A DNA stretch of 64,000 nt from the NCBI RefSeq assembly GCF_042684485.1, contig NZ_JBHULM010000001.1, forward strand, positions 62,001 to 126,000, read 5' to 3'. Numbering within the stretch: the stretch's first letter is position 1; every line of letters starts with the position of its first letter. Both the position numbers and the translations under genes were made by a program. The notes below the pieces were generated by a model, which saw only the letters and a list, made by a program, of their open reading frames with translations, was not told where the DNA came from and ran no database searches. This DNA comes from Oceanihabitans gracilariae (GTDB lineage: Bacteria; Bacteroidota; Bacteroidia; Flavobacteriales; Flavobacteriaceae). Shown here in pieces: positions 1 to 10,700 of this stretch.

Positions 1-1
1 A

Positions 2-2098
2 TTACAAGCCAATTTTGAAGATTACCTAAACGGTTTTAGTCCGAATGTAAAGGAAATCATCGAAAAATTCAAACTACGCAGTCAAGTGCGTCATATGGCA
101 AACAAAGATGTATTGTTAGATGTTTTGGAGAAATTCACATCGTCTTACATCAACTTAACCCCTTTTGAAAAAGAAGATCCAGAAGGCAGAAAATTACCTG
201 CGCTTTCTAATTTAGGAATGGGTTATGTATTTGAAGAACTTATTAGAAAATTTAACGAAGAAAACAACGAAGAAGCAGGAGAACACTTTACACCACGTGA
301 AGTGATTGATTTAATGACGCACATTATTTTCGATCCTATAAAAGACAACTTACCACCAGTAATGACTATTTACGATCCTGCTTGTGGTTCTGGTGGAATG
401 CTTACCGAGTCTCAAAACTTCATTAAAGATGAAGAAGGTGAAATTCGCGCAACAGGAGATGTCTATTTGTATGGAAAGGAAATCAACGACGAAACCTACG
501 CTATTTGTAAGAGTGATATGATGATTAAAGGAAATAACCCTGAAAACATCAGAGTGGGTTCTACCTTATCTACAGATGAGTTTGCTGGCAAGTCTTTCGA
601 TTTTATGCTTTCCAATCCACCATACGGAAAATCTTGGTCTAGTGAGCAAAAATATATTAAGGATGGTAAAGATGTTATAGATCCACGTTTTAAAATCAGC
701 TTAAAAAACTATTGGGATGTGGCAGAAGAGGTAGATGCTATTCCGCGTTCAAGCGATGGGCAATTGCTGTTTTTAATGGAAATGGTCGATAAAATGAAAG
801 CCTTATCGCAAAGCCCAACAGGTACACGTATTGCTTCGGTACATAATGGTAGTAGCCTTTTTACAGGAGATGCAGGAGGTGGCGAAAGCAATATACGTAG
901 GCACATTATAGAAAACGATTGGTTAGAAGCCATTGTGCAATTACCAAACAACCTGTTTTACAATACAGGCATTACCACCTATATCTGGATTTTAAGCAAC
1001 AACAAAGCTGCTAATCGTAAAGGTAAAGTGCAATTGATAGATGCTGGACAACTGTACCGCAAACTGCGTAAAAACTTAGGAAACAAAAACTGCGAGTTTA
1101 CACCAGAACACATTACAGAAATTGTAAACACCTACACCAACATGAGCGTTGCAGAACGCGAAGGCGAGCAAGGCATTGCTGCACAGGTGTTTGATAATGC
1201 AGATTTTGGCTATTACAAAGCAACCATAGAACGACCAAAACGCCTAAAAGCACAATTTACCAACGAGCGTATAGAAGCCTTGCGTTACGACAGAGTGTTA
1301 CAAGAACCTATGCAATATGCATTTGAAACTTTTGGAGAAAGTATTTATACCAACATTAAACAGCACGAAGCCGAATTATTAGCATGGTGCGAAAAAAACG
1401 AGCTCAATCTATCGTCTGCCAATAAAACCAAATTATGTAAACCAGCGACTTGGACTAAGCACTTGCGTTTAGTAACCAACGCCAAAGCCTTACAAAATGT
1501 ATTTGGAGATAAACTGTACACCAATTTTAACAATTTTAAAGCCGAAGTAGATGCCGAAGTCAAAGCCCAAAAGCTAGACCTTTCTGCAAGCGATAAAAAA
1601 GCCATTTTAAATGCCGTAAGTTGGTATGATGCCGAAGCTGATAAAGTCATTAAAAAAGTAGAAAAACTCTCTAGTGATAAATTGGCAAAACTACTAGCAC
1701 ATTTAGACTGCGAAGAAAAAGACTTAGCAGACTTTGGATATTATGGTTGCCATTCAGAACAAGATTGTCATTCAGAGCAAAGCGAAGAATCTCTAAAAAC
1801 TCTAAAGTCTCTCAAAAAAGACGAATATATCATTTACGAAACCGAAAGCGACCTACGAGACACCGAAAATGTACCACTAAAAGATAACATACACAGTTAC
1901 TTTAAACGCGAAGTACAACCACACGTACCCGAAGCGTGGATAAACCTAGACGCTACCAAAATTGGTTACGAAATTAGCTTTAACAAATACTTTTACAAGC
2001 ATACACCGCTACGTAACATAGAGGCTGTGACTAAAGATATTCTAGAACTAGAACAACAAAGCGAAGGGTTAATTGCAGACATTTTAAACTTGGTGTAA
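2..2098 (+). CDS. hsdM: Type I restriction-modification DNA methyltransferase subunit HsdM (5' end outside window)
   Basis: This is the N6-adenine methyltransferase subunit of a type I R-M enzyme. The AdoMet-binding motif PACGSGGML lies near nt 380-405 and the catalytic NPPY at nt 614-625. The reading frame is open from base 2 and its first residues already look like HsdM (FEDYLNGFSPNVKEIIEKF), so the true start is upstream of the window; the GTG at 86 is only the first candidate start inside it. The stop overlaps the start of hsdS (TAATG). The C-terminal half carries an odd in-frame insertion near nt 1748-1793 derived from a dispersed repeat. HsdM works with HsdS to methylate, and with HsdR (7704-10763) to restrict, foreign DNA in the cytoplasm. 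Confidence 0.95.
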   Translation, partial: LQANFEDYLNGFSPNVKEIIEKFKLRSQVRHMANKDVLLDVLEKFTSSYINLTPFEKEDPEGRKLPALSNLGMGYVFEELIRKFNEENNEEAGEHFTPREVIDLMTHIIFDPIKDNLPPVMTIYDPACGSGGMLTESQNFIKDEEGEIRATGDVYLYGKEINDETYAICKSDMMIKGNNPENIRVGSTLSTDEFAGKSFDFMLSNPPYGKSWSSEQKYIKDGKDVIDPRFKISLKNYWDVAEEVDAIPRSSDGQLLFLMEMVDKMKALSQSPTGTRIASVHNGSSLFTGDAGGGESNIRRHIIENDWLEAIVQLPNNLFYNTGITTYIWILSNNKAANRKGKVQLIDAGQLYRKLRKNLGNKNCEFTPEHITEIVNTYTNMSVAEREGEQGIAAQVFDNADFGYYKATIERPKRLKAQFTNERIEALRYDRVLQEPMQYAFETFGESIYTNIKQHEAELLAWCEKNELNLSSANKTKLCKPATWTKHLRLVTNAKALQNVFGDKLYTNFNNFKAEVDAEVKAQKLDLSASDKKAILNAVSWYDAEADKVIKKVEKLSSDKLAKLLAHLDCEEKDLADFGYYGCHSEQDCHSEQSEESLKTLKSLKKDEYIIYETESDLRDTENVPLKDNIHSYFKREVQPHVPEAWINLDATKIGYEISFNKYFYKHTPLRNIEAVTKDILELEQQSEGLIADILNLV
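1748..1793 (+). repeat. Dispersed Bacteroidota-type repeat inserted in frame in hsdM
   Basis: Two adjacent partial units are visible: CCATTCAGAAC, then GTCATTCAGAGC followed by AAAGCGAAGAATCT. The second matches, from memory, the GTCATTC.GAGC..AGCGAAGAATCT repeat that is usually intergenic in Bacteroidota genomes. Here it is translated as CHSEQ and CHSEQSEES within HsdM without breaking the frame. No copy was found elsewhere in the window. Confidence 0.6.
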
Positions 2099-3420
2099 TG
2101 GTAGAAGTGGAAAATAAAATACAACGTTACGACAGTTATAAAGATTCTGGCGTAGAATGGTTAGGGGAGATTCCTGAGCATTGGGAATTAAGAAGAATAA
2201 AATACCTTTTTAATGAAATAAATGAGAGGAGTGATGATGGAGATGAAGATTTACTTTCTGTTTCCCAATACACTGGAGTAACTAATAAAAGTGACAAAGT
2301 TGAAGCTGGTGGAATGTTAACAAATGCATTGACTTTAGAAGGGTATAAAAAAGTAAAAAAAGGAGATTTAGTAAGTAATATTATGCTTGCTTGGAATGGA
2401 AGTTTAGGGTTTTCGCCTTTTGATGGAATTACAAGTCCTGCATATTCTATTTATAGAATTTATGGAGAAAACCATAATAGATATTTTCATTATTTATTAA
2501 GAACAGAACTTTATAAAGCAGAATTTAAACGAAACTCTTCTGGAGTTATTGAAAGTAGGTTAAGATTATATACGGATGATTTTTTTAATATACTATCTAT
2601 ACTTCCACCACTTCTAGAACAAACCAAAATAGCCCAATTTTTAGACGATAAAACCACCAAAATAGACGAAGCCATTGCTATTAAAGAGCAACAAATAAAC
2701 TTACTAAAAGAACGCAAACAAATTTTAATACACAAAGCAGTCACACGTGGTTTAGATGATAGTATACCATTGAAAGATTCTGGTGTGGAGTGGATTGGTG
2801 AGATTCCTGAGCATTGGGAGGTGAGTAAAAACGGATATATTTCTAGAATCATAAGAGGTGCTTCACCAAGACCTGCTGGACATCCAATGTATTTTGACGG
2901 GAAAGATGTTCCTTGGTTAGCTGTTGGAGATATTACTAAAGATGATAATATATATTTAAATGAAGCTGTAAATTTTTTAACTAATGCTGGTAAAAAGCAA
3001 AGCAGATATATTTTAAAAGGAACTTTCGTTTTATCCAATAGCGGAGCAACTTTAGGTGTTCCTAAAATATTGAAAATTTCTGGCTGTATCAATGATGGTG
3101 TATTAGCATTTTTGGATTTAAGGGAAGATTTGATTGATAAAATCTTTCTCTACTATTATTTTGCCTCACAGACCAAAAGGTTAAGGGAAGAGATGAATCA
3201 AGGTGCAACACAACCAAATTTAAATACAGATTTAGTAAAACAATTACCTATTGCTCTGCCTCCACTTTCAGAACAAAAAGAAATTTCGGCCTATATAGAA
3301 ACTGCTTCAAAAAAAATAGAAACTGCTATTGGCTTAAAACAGCAAGAAATAGCCAAGTTAAAAGAGTATAAGAGTAGTTTAATAAATGGGGTTGTAACTG
3401 GTAAGGTTAGGGTTTGTTAA
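2098..3420 (+). CDS. hsdS: Type I restriction-modification specificity subunit HsdS
   Basis: HsdS recognises the bipartite DNA target and docks HsdM and HsdR. The 440-residue protein has the standard two target-recognition domains separated by helical conserved regions. Each half starts with the same module (DSGVEWLGEIPEHWE near residue 15 and DSGVEWIGEIPEHWE near residue 228), and each half ends in a coiled-coil helix (LPPLLEQTKIAQFLDDK and LPPLSEQKEISAYIE). The ATG overlaps the hsdM stop by one base, which indicates translational coupling. The variable domains are more AT-rich than the conserved parts, as is common when specificity domains are exchanged. Confidence 0.95.
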   Translation: MVEVENKIQRYDSYKDSGVEWLGEIPEHWELRRIKYLFNEINERSDDGDEDLLSVSQYTGVTNKSDKVEAGGMLTNALTLEGYKKVKKGDLVSNIMLAWNGSLGFSPFDGITSPAYSIYRIYGENHNRYFHYLLRTELYKAEFKRNSSGVIESRLRLYTDDFFNILSILPPLLEQTKIAQFLDDKTTKIDEAIAIKEQQINLLKERKQILIHKAVTRGLDDSIPLKDSGVEWIGEIPEHWEVSKNGYISRIIRGASPRPAGHPMYFDGKDVPWLAVGDITKDDNIYLNEAVNFLTNAGKKQSRYILKGTFVLSNSGATLGVPKILKISGCINDGVLAFLDLREDLIDKIFLYYYFASQTKRLREEMNQGATQPNLNTDLVKQLPIALPPLSEQKEISAYIETASKKIETAIGLKQQEIAKLKEYKSSLINGVVTGKVRVC

Positions 3421-3430
3421 AAATAGAAGA

Positions 3431-4708
3431 ATGAAACAATTAATAGACCCAAATGACATACATACAGCAGCAGCTACTTGGAGTGGTTTTATATATCAAG
3501 GAAAAGTAGCATTGTATCACGTATTAAAATTATTAAACACAGATGCTAACGCTCTAGATTATTCTTTACAATTAGATTCGTTAGAAGATTTTGCAATAGT
3601 TGATGCAGACATAAACCCAATAACTTTACATCAAGTTAAAGCTATGAAGAGTAATTTATACTCAGCGTATAAAGATGCTTTTGATAAATTAGAACAGAGG
3701 TTAATAACTTTTCCATGTAATGGAGCGTATTTTCATGTTTCTACTCAAAACGAAAAAACCGATGCACAAATTAAAGCTATTCATCCCACAATAAATATTT
3801 ATAATTATGGCGGTAGTTCTTTCTGTCAGTTAAAAGATATAAATAGTCTTTGTGAAGAACAGATAGCCTTATATTTAAATAATAATCAATTAGCACATTA
3901 TAATAATGTAGAGAATATATCTGCTTTACGTAATGGCTTAGAGTCTCTTATCTGTTCTCAAATAATTGAAATACATGCAAATAATCACACATGTAACGGG
4001 TTAACAATATCTGAGGGTGCTTATTATTTTATAATTCCTCTTGAAAATTTTAAAGACAAATTAGTAAGTGACCCTACAACAATTTTAAATAAAGATTATT
4101 TTCTTTTTCTTACAAAAAACATCATAAATCATTATTATTTAGAGTTTTGTCATGATATTGAAGAGGAAGGAGAAGTGACTGAAGCAGAGAAAACAAAATT
4201 AGCTAATTATTTAATCCAGATTAATGGTTTAGATGATAAATCACTTGTAAAATTTATTCAATCTATATTACCTCATAGAGAGGTTAAATTAAATTCAATA
4301 TTAGATTTTAAAAACAATAACATTGATAGCGAAGAGTTTAGGGATGCTTTTTTACAAGCATTACATCAACTCGTAGAGTCTAAAGGTAAAATTGGTAATA
4401 ATCTAACATGGATAGGGAATGATAGATTAACTTATACAGCTACAGCTATAAATAGCTCAAATGCTAGAATAAAAAGTGTTTGTAGAAAAATTTACGATAA
4501 CATTAATGAGGTTGATATAGAAGTACCATATGAAAGTGATAAACTGATAACCTCGTCAATAGAAGTTGAGTCAATTGAAAAGGTGCTTAATCACCAAACT
4601 CAAGTTGAAGATGTAGATGAAGAAAATATAAATAATGTTAATAATGTAACGAAATGGTCTAATGTTTCATTGACAACTTTAGAAAACGCTAAAAAACAAA
4701 TTAAATGA
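3431..4708 (+). CDS. ABC-three-component-type effector with nuclease-like N-terminal domain
   Basis: This 425-residue protein starts with a domain resembling the Cap4/DUF4297-like nucleases. It has a WSGFIYQ segment at residues 17-23, then LDSLEDFAI near 48-55 and HQVK at 67-70. Together these give a D...QxK pattern that fits a PD-(D/E)XK-like active site. The remaining 300 residues are mostly helical with no motif I recognise and could be the C-terminal domain that contacts a middle component. It starts 10 bases after hsdS and overlaps the next gene by 4 bases (ATGA). Inference: the DNA-cutting effector of an ABC-3C system. A stand-alone accessory nuclease is the alternative. Confidence 0.6.
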   Translation: MKQLIDPNDIHTAAATWSGFIYQGKVALYHVLKLLNTDANALDYSLQLDSLEDFAIVDADINPITLHQVKAMKSNLYSAYKDAFDKLEQRLITFPCNGAYFHVSTQNEKTDAQIKAIHPTINIYNYGGSSFCQLKDINSLCEEQIALYLNNNQLAHYNNVENISALRNGLESLICSQIIEIHANNHTCNGLTISEGAYYFIIPLENFKDKLVSDPTTILNKDYFLFLTKNIINHYYLEFCHDIEEEGEVTEAEKTKLANYLIQINGLDDKSLVKFIQSILPHREVKLNSILDFKNNNIDSEEFRDAFLQALHQLVESKGKIGNNLTWIGNDRLTYTATAINSSNARIKSVCRKIYDNINEVDIEVPYESDKLITSSIEVESIEKVLNHQTQVEDVDEENINNVNNVTKWSNVSLTTLENAKKQIK

Positions 4709-5385
4709 GAGATTTAATCAAAATATTATTTAATCTACATAATTTTCAATTAATCGAATTAGAGTTTGGAGACTTATATATTTCGAATGATGACAGGAAA
4801 TATTATTGGTTGGTTGTAGAGCAAAGTGATTTATCTAAAGTTATAGAATTACAAGATGAATGGTTTGAAAAATGTAAAGAGCACATAGTTACCAAGGAGT
4901 TTGATAAAAACACGTCATTATTAGTTTTAGCGAATAACGATAAAAATGAAATTCAAAAAAAAGAAATTTTATCAATAGAAGAAGACCCTTTTCAGTTTAA
5001 AAAATATGTGTTATTGTTCACATCACATATTTTAAAGCAACTTTTAGAACAAACAGAAAATGGTAATCCAGAAAAGATATTAGAGTTAATTGTAAATGAA
5101 AGTGTTTTTAATGAATATAAGAACAACTATTTAGAACCTACTTGGAGACATTTATTGTATAACCTTGCACATAAATTACCTTTTATTAAAATCAATGTAG
5201 AAGTTAATCAAACGTTAGAAAATCTATTTGAAGAAGCAGAAAAAACTTTAGTAGAAAAAGGATTGTTAGAATATAGTGCGTTTATTGAAAAACAACATGA
5301 AAAGGATATGTTCTCTAACTTAGATAGTCTTGATATAGATGAATTAATTGAACTATTAGATAACAAGACAGAAAATGGGAATTAA
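4705..5385 (+). CDS. Probable middle component of ABC-three-component system
   Basis: This 226-residue acidic protein has no signal peptide or membrane segment and no motif I recognise. It is rich in Glu, Asp and Leu and looks helical. It overlaps the preceding nuclease-like gene by 4 bases and the following ATPase by 11 bases, so the three are almost certainly translated as a unit. Its size and position between a nuclease-like protein and an SMC/RecF-type ATPase match the middle-component role defined for ABC-3C systems. That role rests on context, not on a recognised motif. Confidence 0.5.
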   Translation: MRDLIKILFNLHNFQLIELEFGDLYISNDDRKYYWLVVEQSDLSKVIELQDEWFEKCKEHIVTKEFDKNTSLLVLANNDKNEIQKKEILSIEEDPFQFKKYVLLFTSHILKQLLEQTENGNPEKILELIVNESVFNEYKNNYLEPTWRHLLYNLAHKLPFIKINVEVNQTLENLFEEAEKTLVEKGLLEYSAFIEKQHEKDMFSNLDSLDIDELIELLDNKTENGN

Positions 5386-7711
5386 AATAAAAAAACTCTA
5401 TATAAAAAACTTCAAAGTTTACAAGGAAGAAACTTTTAATTTTGAAGACAAAAGCCTAATTGTTTTTGATGGTCCCAATGGATTTGGTAAAACGACTATT
5501 TATGATGCTATTGAATTGTTATTTACAAATCAAATAAAACGCTATAAGAGATTAGACCATTTAATAGATGGTAGAGAAAAAAGAAATGAAAACCCACTAT
5601 ATAATGCAGAAGGTGCAGATGGTACAATTATTTTAAAATTACAATTTAGTTTTGATGATGTAGATTATTTTATTGCTGTAAAAAATGCTCAAGCATTAGA
5701 GCCCGTAATAAATTTTAACCATTTTATATTGTATCGCTTAAATAATTTTGAAGATGTTATCGATGATTCAAAAGAAGTTAACGATAACTTTCTTGAAGAA
5801 ATGCTGGGTTTAAATTATAAGCAAGATTTCGAATTTATTAATTATGTAGAACAAGAGGATACTTTTCATTATTTAAAATCTAAAGAACAAGAAAAGAAGC
5901 AAAATATAGGCTATCTGTTTAATACGCATGATTTTAATGTGAAAATAGATAAATATTCAAACTTAAATCAAGCTATTGAAAAACAATTGAAAGGAGAGTA
6001 TGGTTTACAATCACAAATCCAGTCACTTGATGAGTCTATTAGTAAAATCAAAGAATCTTTAAAAAAAGCAGATTCTATTTCATTCAAAAAAATGTTTGTA
6101 GATAAGGATTTTGAATGGGATAAAGAGAAAATTGATTTTAACAGAATTAGCTATAATCAATTATTTAATGATGACGATAATACTTTTCAACAACTAAAAA
6201 GCCTAATAATAAATAAAAGAGATTTTATAAATTATCTTCATAATAATAGAATTGATAGTCTTTTAGATAATGAGGATATTTTACAAAAATTCTACTATTA
6301 TCAAAATTTTAGGAAAGAAGAAGAAAATATAGAAGAGGAGGCTGATTTTCTAAATGATGTTATTGATTTTAAAAAGTTATTCGAAGAATTTGAAATCGAT
6401 GAGATAATTGAAAATGATTTCAATATGCCTGATATTATTCTTGATAAATATAGGGATAATGAGGTGATAGTTAAATATCAGCATATGTTGGATGAATTAA
6501 CTATGGATATAAAGAATTCTAATTCAGCTGAAAAAATATATTCAAGAATCTTATCATCTAGAGATGCTTTAAAATTACACTTGGTTGATTATCATAAAAA
6601 GCTAAATAATAATAATGGTATTTGTCCATTATGTGGCAATGATTATAATTCTAGTGAAGAACTAATTAGAAATATAGAAGCACAAAGAACAGAAATTGAA
6701 TTATTAAATAAAAATCTAGATCAAAAGCTTGTTGATGCTACTAAAACCTTTTTGACTTTTGTCAAAAACAGTTTGTTTGCCGAATTTGATAAGTTTACCA
6801 AAGATTTTGTTTATAATCCAGAATATTTTAAATCAGACTTTTTTGAAATTGAAGCGAATAGAAAACTTGATAGAATTGAAGATAAATTAGAAAGCCTTGG
6901 CATTGATTATTCTGAAAGTATTTCAATTGAAATAAAAGAAAATATTTTTGGTTTTGAGACTTTTGAAAGTATAATTGAGAATCAAAAACTAAAATATAAT
7001 CAAGAAAACATTGATTATTATTTTAGCGATATTTTCGGGGATTTCTTTTCTTCAAATCAAAAACTTCTTCAAGAAATAAGTTTAGATGACTTGAAAAGTA
7101 AAAGAAAATACATTGAATGGCAATATTCAATTTATCAGAATAAATTACTTGGAGAGAAAAAAGAAGAGTTAATTATTCTAAATAAAAAAAACAAAAAATT
7201 ATCTGATTATCAAGTTCAAATAAAAGCAATTATAGATGTTTTAAATGAATCTCTTAGTAAATATAGTAGTCAGTTAATAAAGGATATAGAATTGCTATTC
7301 CATATATATTCTGGTAGAATTGTTCAAGATTTTCAAGGAGGTTTGGGATTGTTTATAATTGATAGAAGAGATAAAATAAAATTTGTGTCTTCACCTTCTA
7401 AAACTTATGATGCTATTTTTTCAATGAGTACAGGTCAGTTATCAGCACTTGTTTTATCATTTACACTCGCTTTAAATAAAAAGTATTCAAAAAGTAAATT
7501 ACTGCTAATTGATGATCCGGTTCAAACAATGGATGATATTAATACCGCTGGATTTGTTGAGCTATTAAGAAATGATTTTTCAGATAGACAGATAATCCTA
7601 TCAACCCATGAACAAATGTTATCTAATTATGTAAGATATAAATTTAAGAAATTCAATATTGATTCATTGAGTCGAGACTTAAGTAAAATAAATAATAATT
7701 CAGATGCATAG
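5375..7711 (+). CDS. SMC/RecF-like ABC ATPase with zinc hook (ABC-three-component ATPase)
   Basis: This 778-residue ATPase has a Walker A at residues 33-41 (GPNGFGKTT) and long coiled-coil stretches. A rubredoxin-like zinc hook CPLCG at 417-421 sits at the tip. It also has an ABC signature STGQLSALVLSF near 685, a Walker B ending in DD at 713-714, and an H-loop His at 745. This is the layout of Rad50/RecF-type ABC ATPases. It overlaps the upstream middle component by 11 bases and the downstream hsdR by 8, so it is embedded in the R-M operon. The codon choice is visibly more AT-rich than in hsdM and hsdR, suggesting the cassette arrived separately. Likely role: ATP-driven sensing of foreign DNA to trigger the nuclease-like partner. 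Confidence 0.75.
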   Translation: MGIKIKKLYIKNFKVYKEETFNFEDKSLIVFDGPNGFGKTTIYDAIELLFTNQIKRYKRLDHLIDGREKRNENPLYNAEGADGTIILKLQFSFDDVDYFIAVKNAQALEPVINFNHFILYRLNNFEDVIDDSKEVNDNFLEEMLGLNYKQDFEFINYVEQEDTFHYLKSKEQEKKQNIGYLFNTHDFNVKIDKYSNLNQAIEKQLKGEYGLQSQIQSLDESISKIKESLKKADSISFKKMFVDKDFEWDKEKIDFNRISYNQLFNDDDNTFQQLKSLIINKRDFINYLHNNRIDSLLDNEDILQKFYYYQNFRKEEENIEEEADFLNDVIDFKKLFEEFEIDEIIENDFNMPDIILDKYRDNEVIVKYQHMLDELTMDIKNSNSAEKIYSRILSSRDALKLHLVDYHKKLNNNNGICPLCGNDYNSSEELIRNIEAQRTEIELLNKNLDQKLVDATKTFLTFVKNSLFAEFDKFTKDFVYNPEYFKSDFFEIEANRKLDRIEDKLESLGIDYSESISIEIKENIFGFETFESIIENQKLKYNQENIDYYFSDIFGDFFSSNQKLLQEISLDDLKSKRKYIEWQYSIYQNKLLGEKKEELIILNKKNKKLSDYQVQIKAIIDVLNESLSKYSSQLIKDIELLFHIYSGRIVQDFQGGLGLFIIDRRDKIKFVSSPSKTYDAIFSMSTGQLSALVLSFTLALNKKYSKSKLLLIDDPVQTMDDINTAGFVELLRNDFSDRQIILSTHEQMLSNYVRYKFKKFNIDSLSRDLSKINNNSDA

Positions 7712-10700
7712 CCAAACCAACGAACAAGCTTTAGAAGCAGCCATAGAAAGAACTTTAACAGGAACTTGCATAGAAGACCTTAAAAAGGATGGTATGTCTG
7801 TAGATGCTGTAAACGAAAATGTAGAAGTATATAGAACAGGAAAAGGTTATTACATTGGGCAACCTTCTAACTTTAATGCGCAATTTGCTATAGATGAGCA
7901 GTTCTTTTGGGACTTTTTAGAAAGTACCCAAAAAGAAGAACTAGAAAAGCTACAAAAGCAAAGCGACTGGAAATTAAAAATTCTAAATCGTTACGAGCGT
8001 TTGGTTAAAAAATATGGGATTCTGTATCTGCTTAAAAAAGGCTTACAAGTAGACGATGCGCATTTTACCTTGTTTTATCAATTACCATTGGCAAGTAGTA
8101 GCCAAAAAGTAAAAGATAACTTTGCTAAAAATCGTTTTAGCGAAACCAGACAATTGCGTTATAGCATAGACAACCCAAGAGAAGAAATAGACATAGTATT
8201 GTTTATTAACGGTTTGCCTATTGTAACCATGGAACTTAAAAATGCATGGACAGGTCAAAATGCCAGAGTGCATGGGCAACACCAATATAAAACCCAACGC
8301 GATACCAAACAACCTTTATTACAGTTTGCACGTTGTGTGGTACACTTTGCTGTAGACACAGACGAAGCGTATATGACCACCAAGCTAAATGGTAAAAGCA
8401 CGTTTTTCTTACCCTTTAACAAAGGAAATAAACATGGTAAAGGGAATCCTGAACTACAAAAAGGAGAAATAGGCCACAGAACAAACTATTTATGGAACGA
8501 GGTTTTTACTAGAGAAAGTTTAGCAAATATTATTCAGCATTTTGTGCGTTTGGATGGTAAAAAGAAAGATCCTTTACAAGCTAAGACTTTATTTTTTCCA
8601 AGATACCACCAAATGGATGTGGTACGTAAAATAATAGAAGATGCAAGTAAAAAAGGTGTTGGACAAACTTATTTAATTCAGCATTCTGCAGGTTCAGGTA
8701 AATCTAATTCTATTACTTGGGCAGCCTATCAACTCATAGAAACCTATCCAGAAAATAGTAATGTACCAGGAATAAAAGATGTAGAAAGACCTTTATTTGA
8801 TTCTGTGATTGTAGTTACCGACAGACGTTTGTTAGACAAGCAAATACGTGATAATATTGCAGATTTTTCGGAAGTTAAAAATATTATTGCACCAGCTCAT
8901 TCATCTAAGGAATTAAGAGAGAACCTAGAACAAGGGAAGAAAATTATTATTACAACCATTCAGAAGTTTCCATTTATGGTTAAAGATATCTCAGATTTAA
9001 GTGATAAGCGATTTGCGGTGATTATTGATGAAGCACACTCTAGCCAAAGTGGTTCTGCACATGATAACATGAATAGAGCCATGGGACAGCAGTTTAATCA
9101 GGAGGAAGAGGTTGATGCTCAAGATAAAATAGTACAAGCGATGCAATCACGTAAAATGCGTGGTAACGCTAGTTATATGGCGTTTACAGCCACACCAAAA
9201 ACCATTACATTAGAAAAATTTGGAGTACAACAAGCCGATGGTAGTTTTAAACCGTTTCATTTATACTCTATGAAACAGGCTATTGAAGAAGGCTTCATTT
9301 TAGATGTGTTAGCAAATTACACCACCTTAAAAAGCTATTACGAAATAGAAAAATCTATTGAAGAGAATCCGTTATTTGATTCTTCAAAAGCACAAAAAAA
9401 ATTACGTGCTTATGTAGAACAGCATCAACAGACTATTAATACCAAAGCAGAAATAATACTAGATCATTTTATTCCTAAAATTGTCAATCAGAAAAAACTT
9501 AAGGGAAAGGCGAAAGCCATGGTGGTTACCCAAAGTATTGAATCTGCTATTCGCTATTATAAAGCCTTACAAACTATTTTAAAGGACAAAGGACGTCCAT
9601 TTAAAATAGCCATTGCCTTTTCTGGAACTAAAGAAGTCGATGGTATAGAATACACAGAAGCCGAAATAAATGGCTTTGCAGAAAAAGACACACGCATTAA
9701 GTTTGATGAAGACGAGTACAGAATACTAGTAGTCGCAAATAAGTACTTAACTGGTTTTGATCAACCAAAACTCTGTGCCATGTATGTAGATAAAAAATTG
9801 CAAGGCGTTTTAGCAGTGCAAGCATTATCACGATTAAACAGGGCAGCAACCAAACTAGGAAAGAAAACAGAAGATGTTTTTGTGTTAGACTTTTTTAATT
9901 CGTCTACAGACATTAAAGCATCATTTGATCCTTTTTATACAGCCACATCTTTAAGTGAAGCTACAGATGTTAATGTATTACATGAATTAAAAGAAGTATT
10001 GGATGATGTTGGTGTTTATGAATGGAATGAAGTAGAAGATTTTAACATTAAGTTTTTTAATAAAGAGGACGCACAAGTATTAAGTCCGATTATAGAACAT
10101 GCAGCAGAGCGTTTTATCCATGAACTAGAATTAGAAGATGATGATAAAGCAGACTTTAAGATTAAAGCAAAGCAATTTGTAAAAATATATGGACAAATGG
10201 CATCGATTATGCCCTTTGAAATGCTGCAATGGGAAAAACTATATTGGTTTTTAAAATTCTTAATTCCTAAATTACCTATAAAAAATCCAGAAATAGATGC
10301 TTTGGATGAACTTTTAAGTTCGGTCGATTTGTCTACCTATGGTTTAGAACGTGTGCGTTTAAATGAGACTATAGGCTTAGACGATTCGGATAGTGAACTT
10401 GACCCTCAAAATCCAAATCCTAGAGGTGCCCATGGTACAGATGAAGATAAAGACCCTTTAGATTTAATTATTCAGAGTTTTAACGAAAAGTGGTTTCAGA
10501 ACTGGGAAGTTACACCAGAAGACCAACGTGTAAAGTTTATTAGTTTAACGAAATCGATACAAGCGCATCCAGACTTTCTACAAAAAGTAGTAGAAAATAG
10601 TGATGAGCAAAATAAGAATTTAGCCTTTCAGAAAATTCTTGATGAGGTCATGTCTAAGCAACGCAAACAGGAGCTAGATTTATATAGATTGTATGCTAAA

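Noticed and set aside
86..2098. GTG at 86 as true start of hsdM
   Set aside because: The frame is open back to base 2 and encodes residues typical of the HsdM N-terminal region, so the gene begins upstream of the window.
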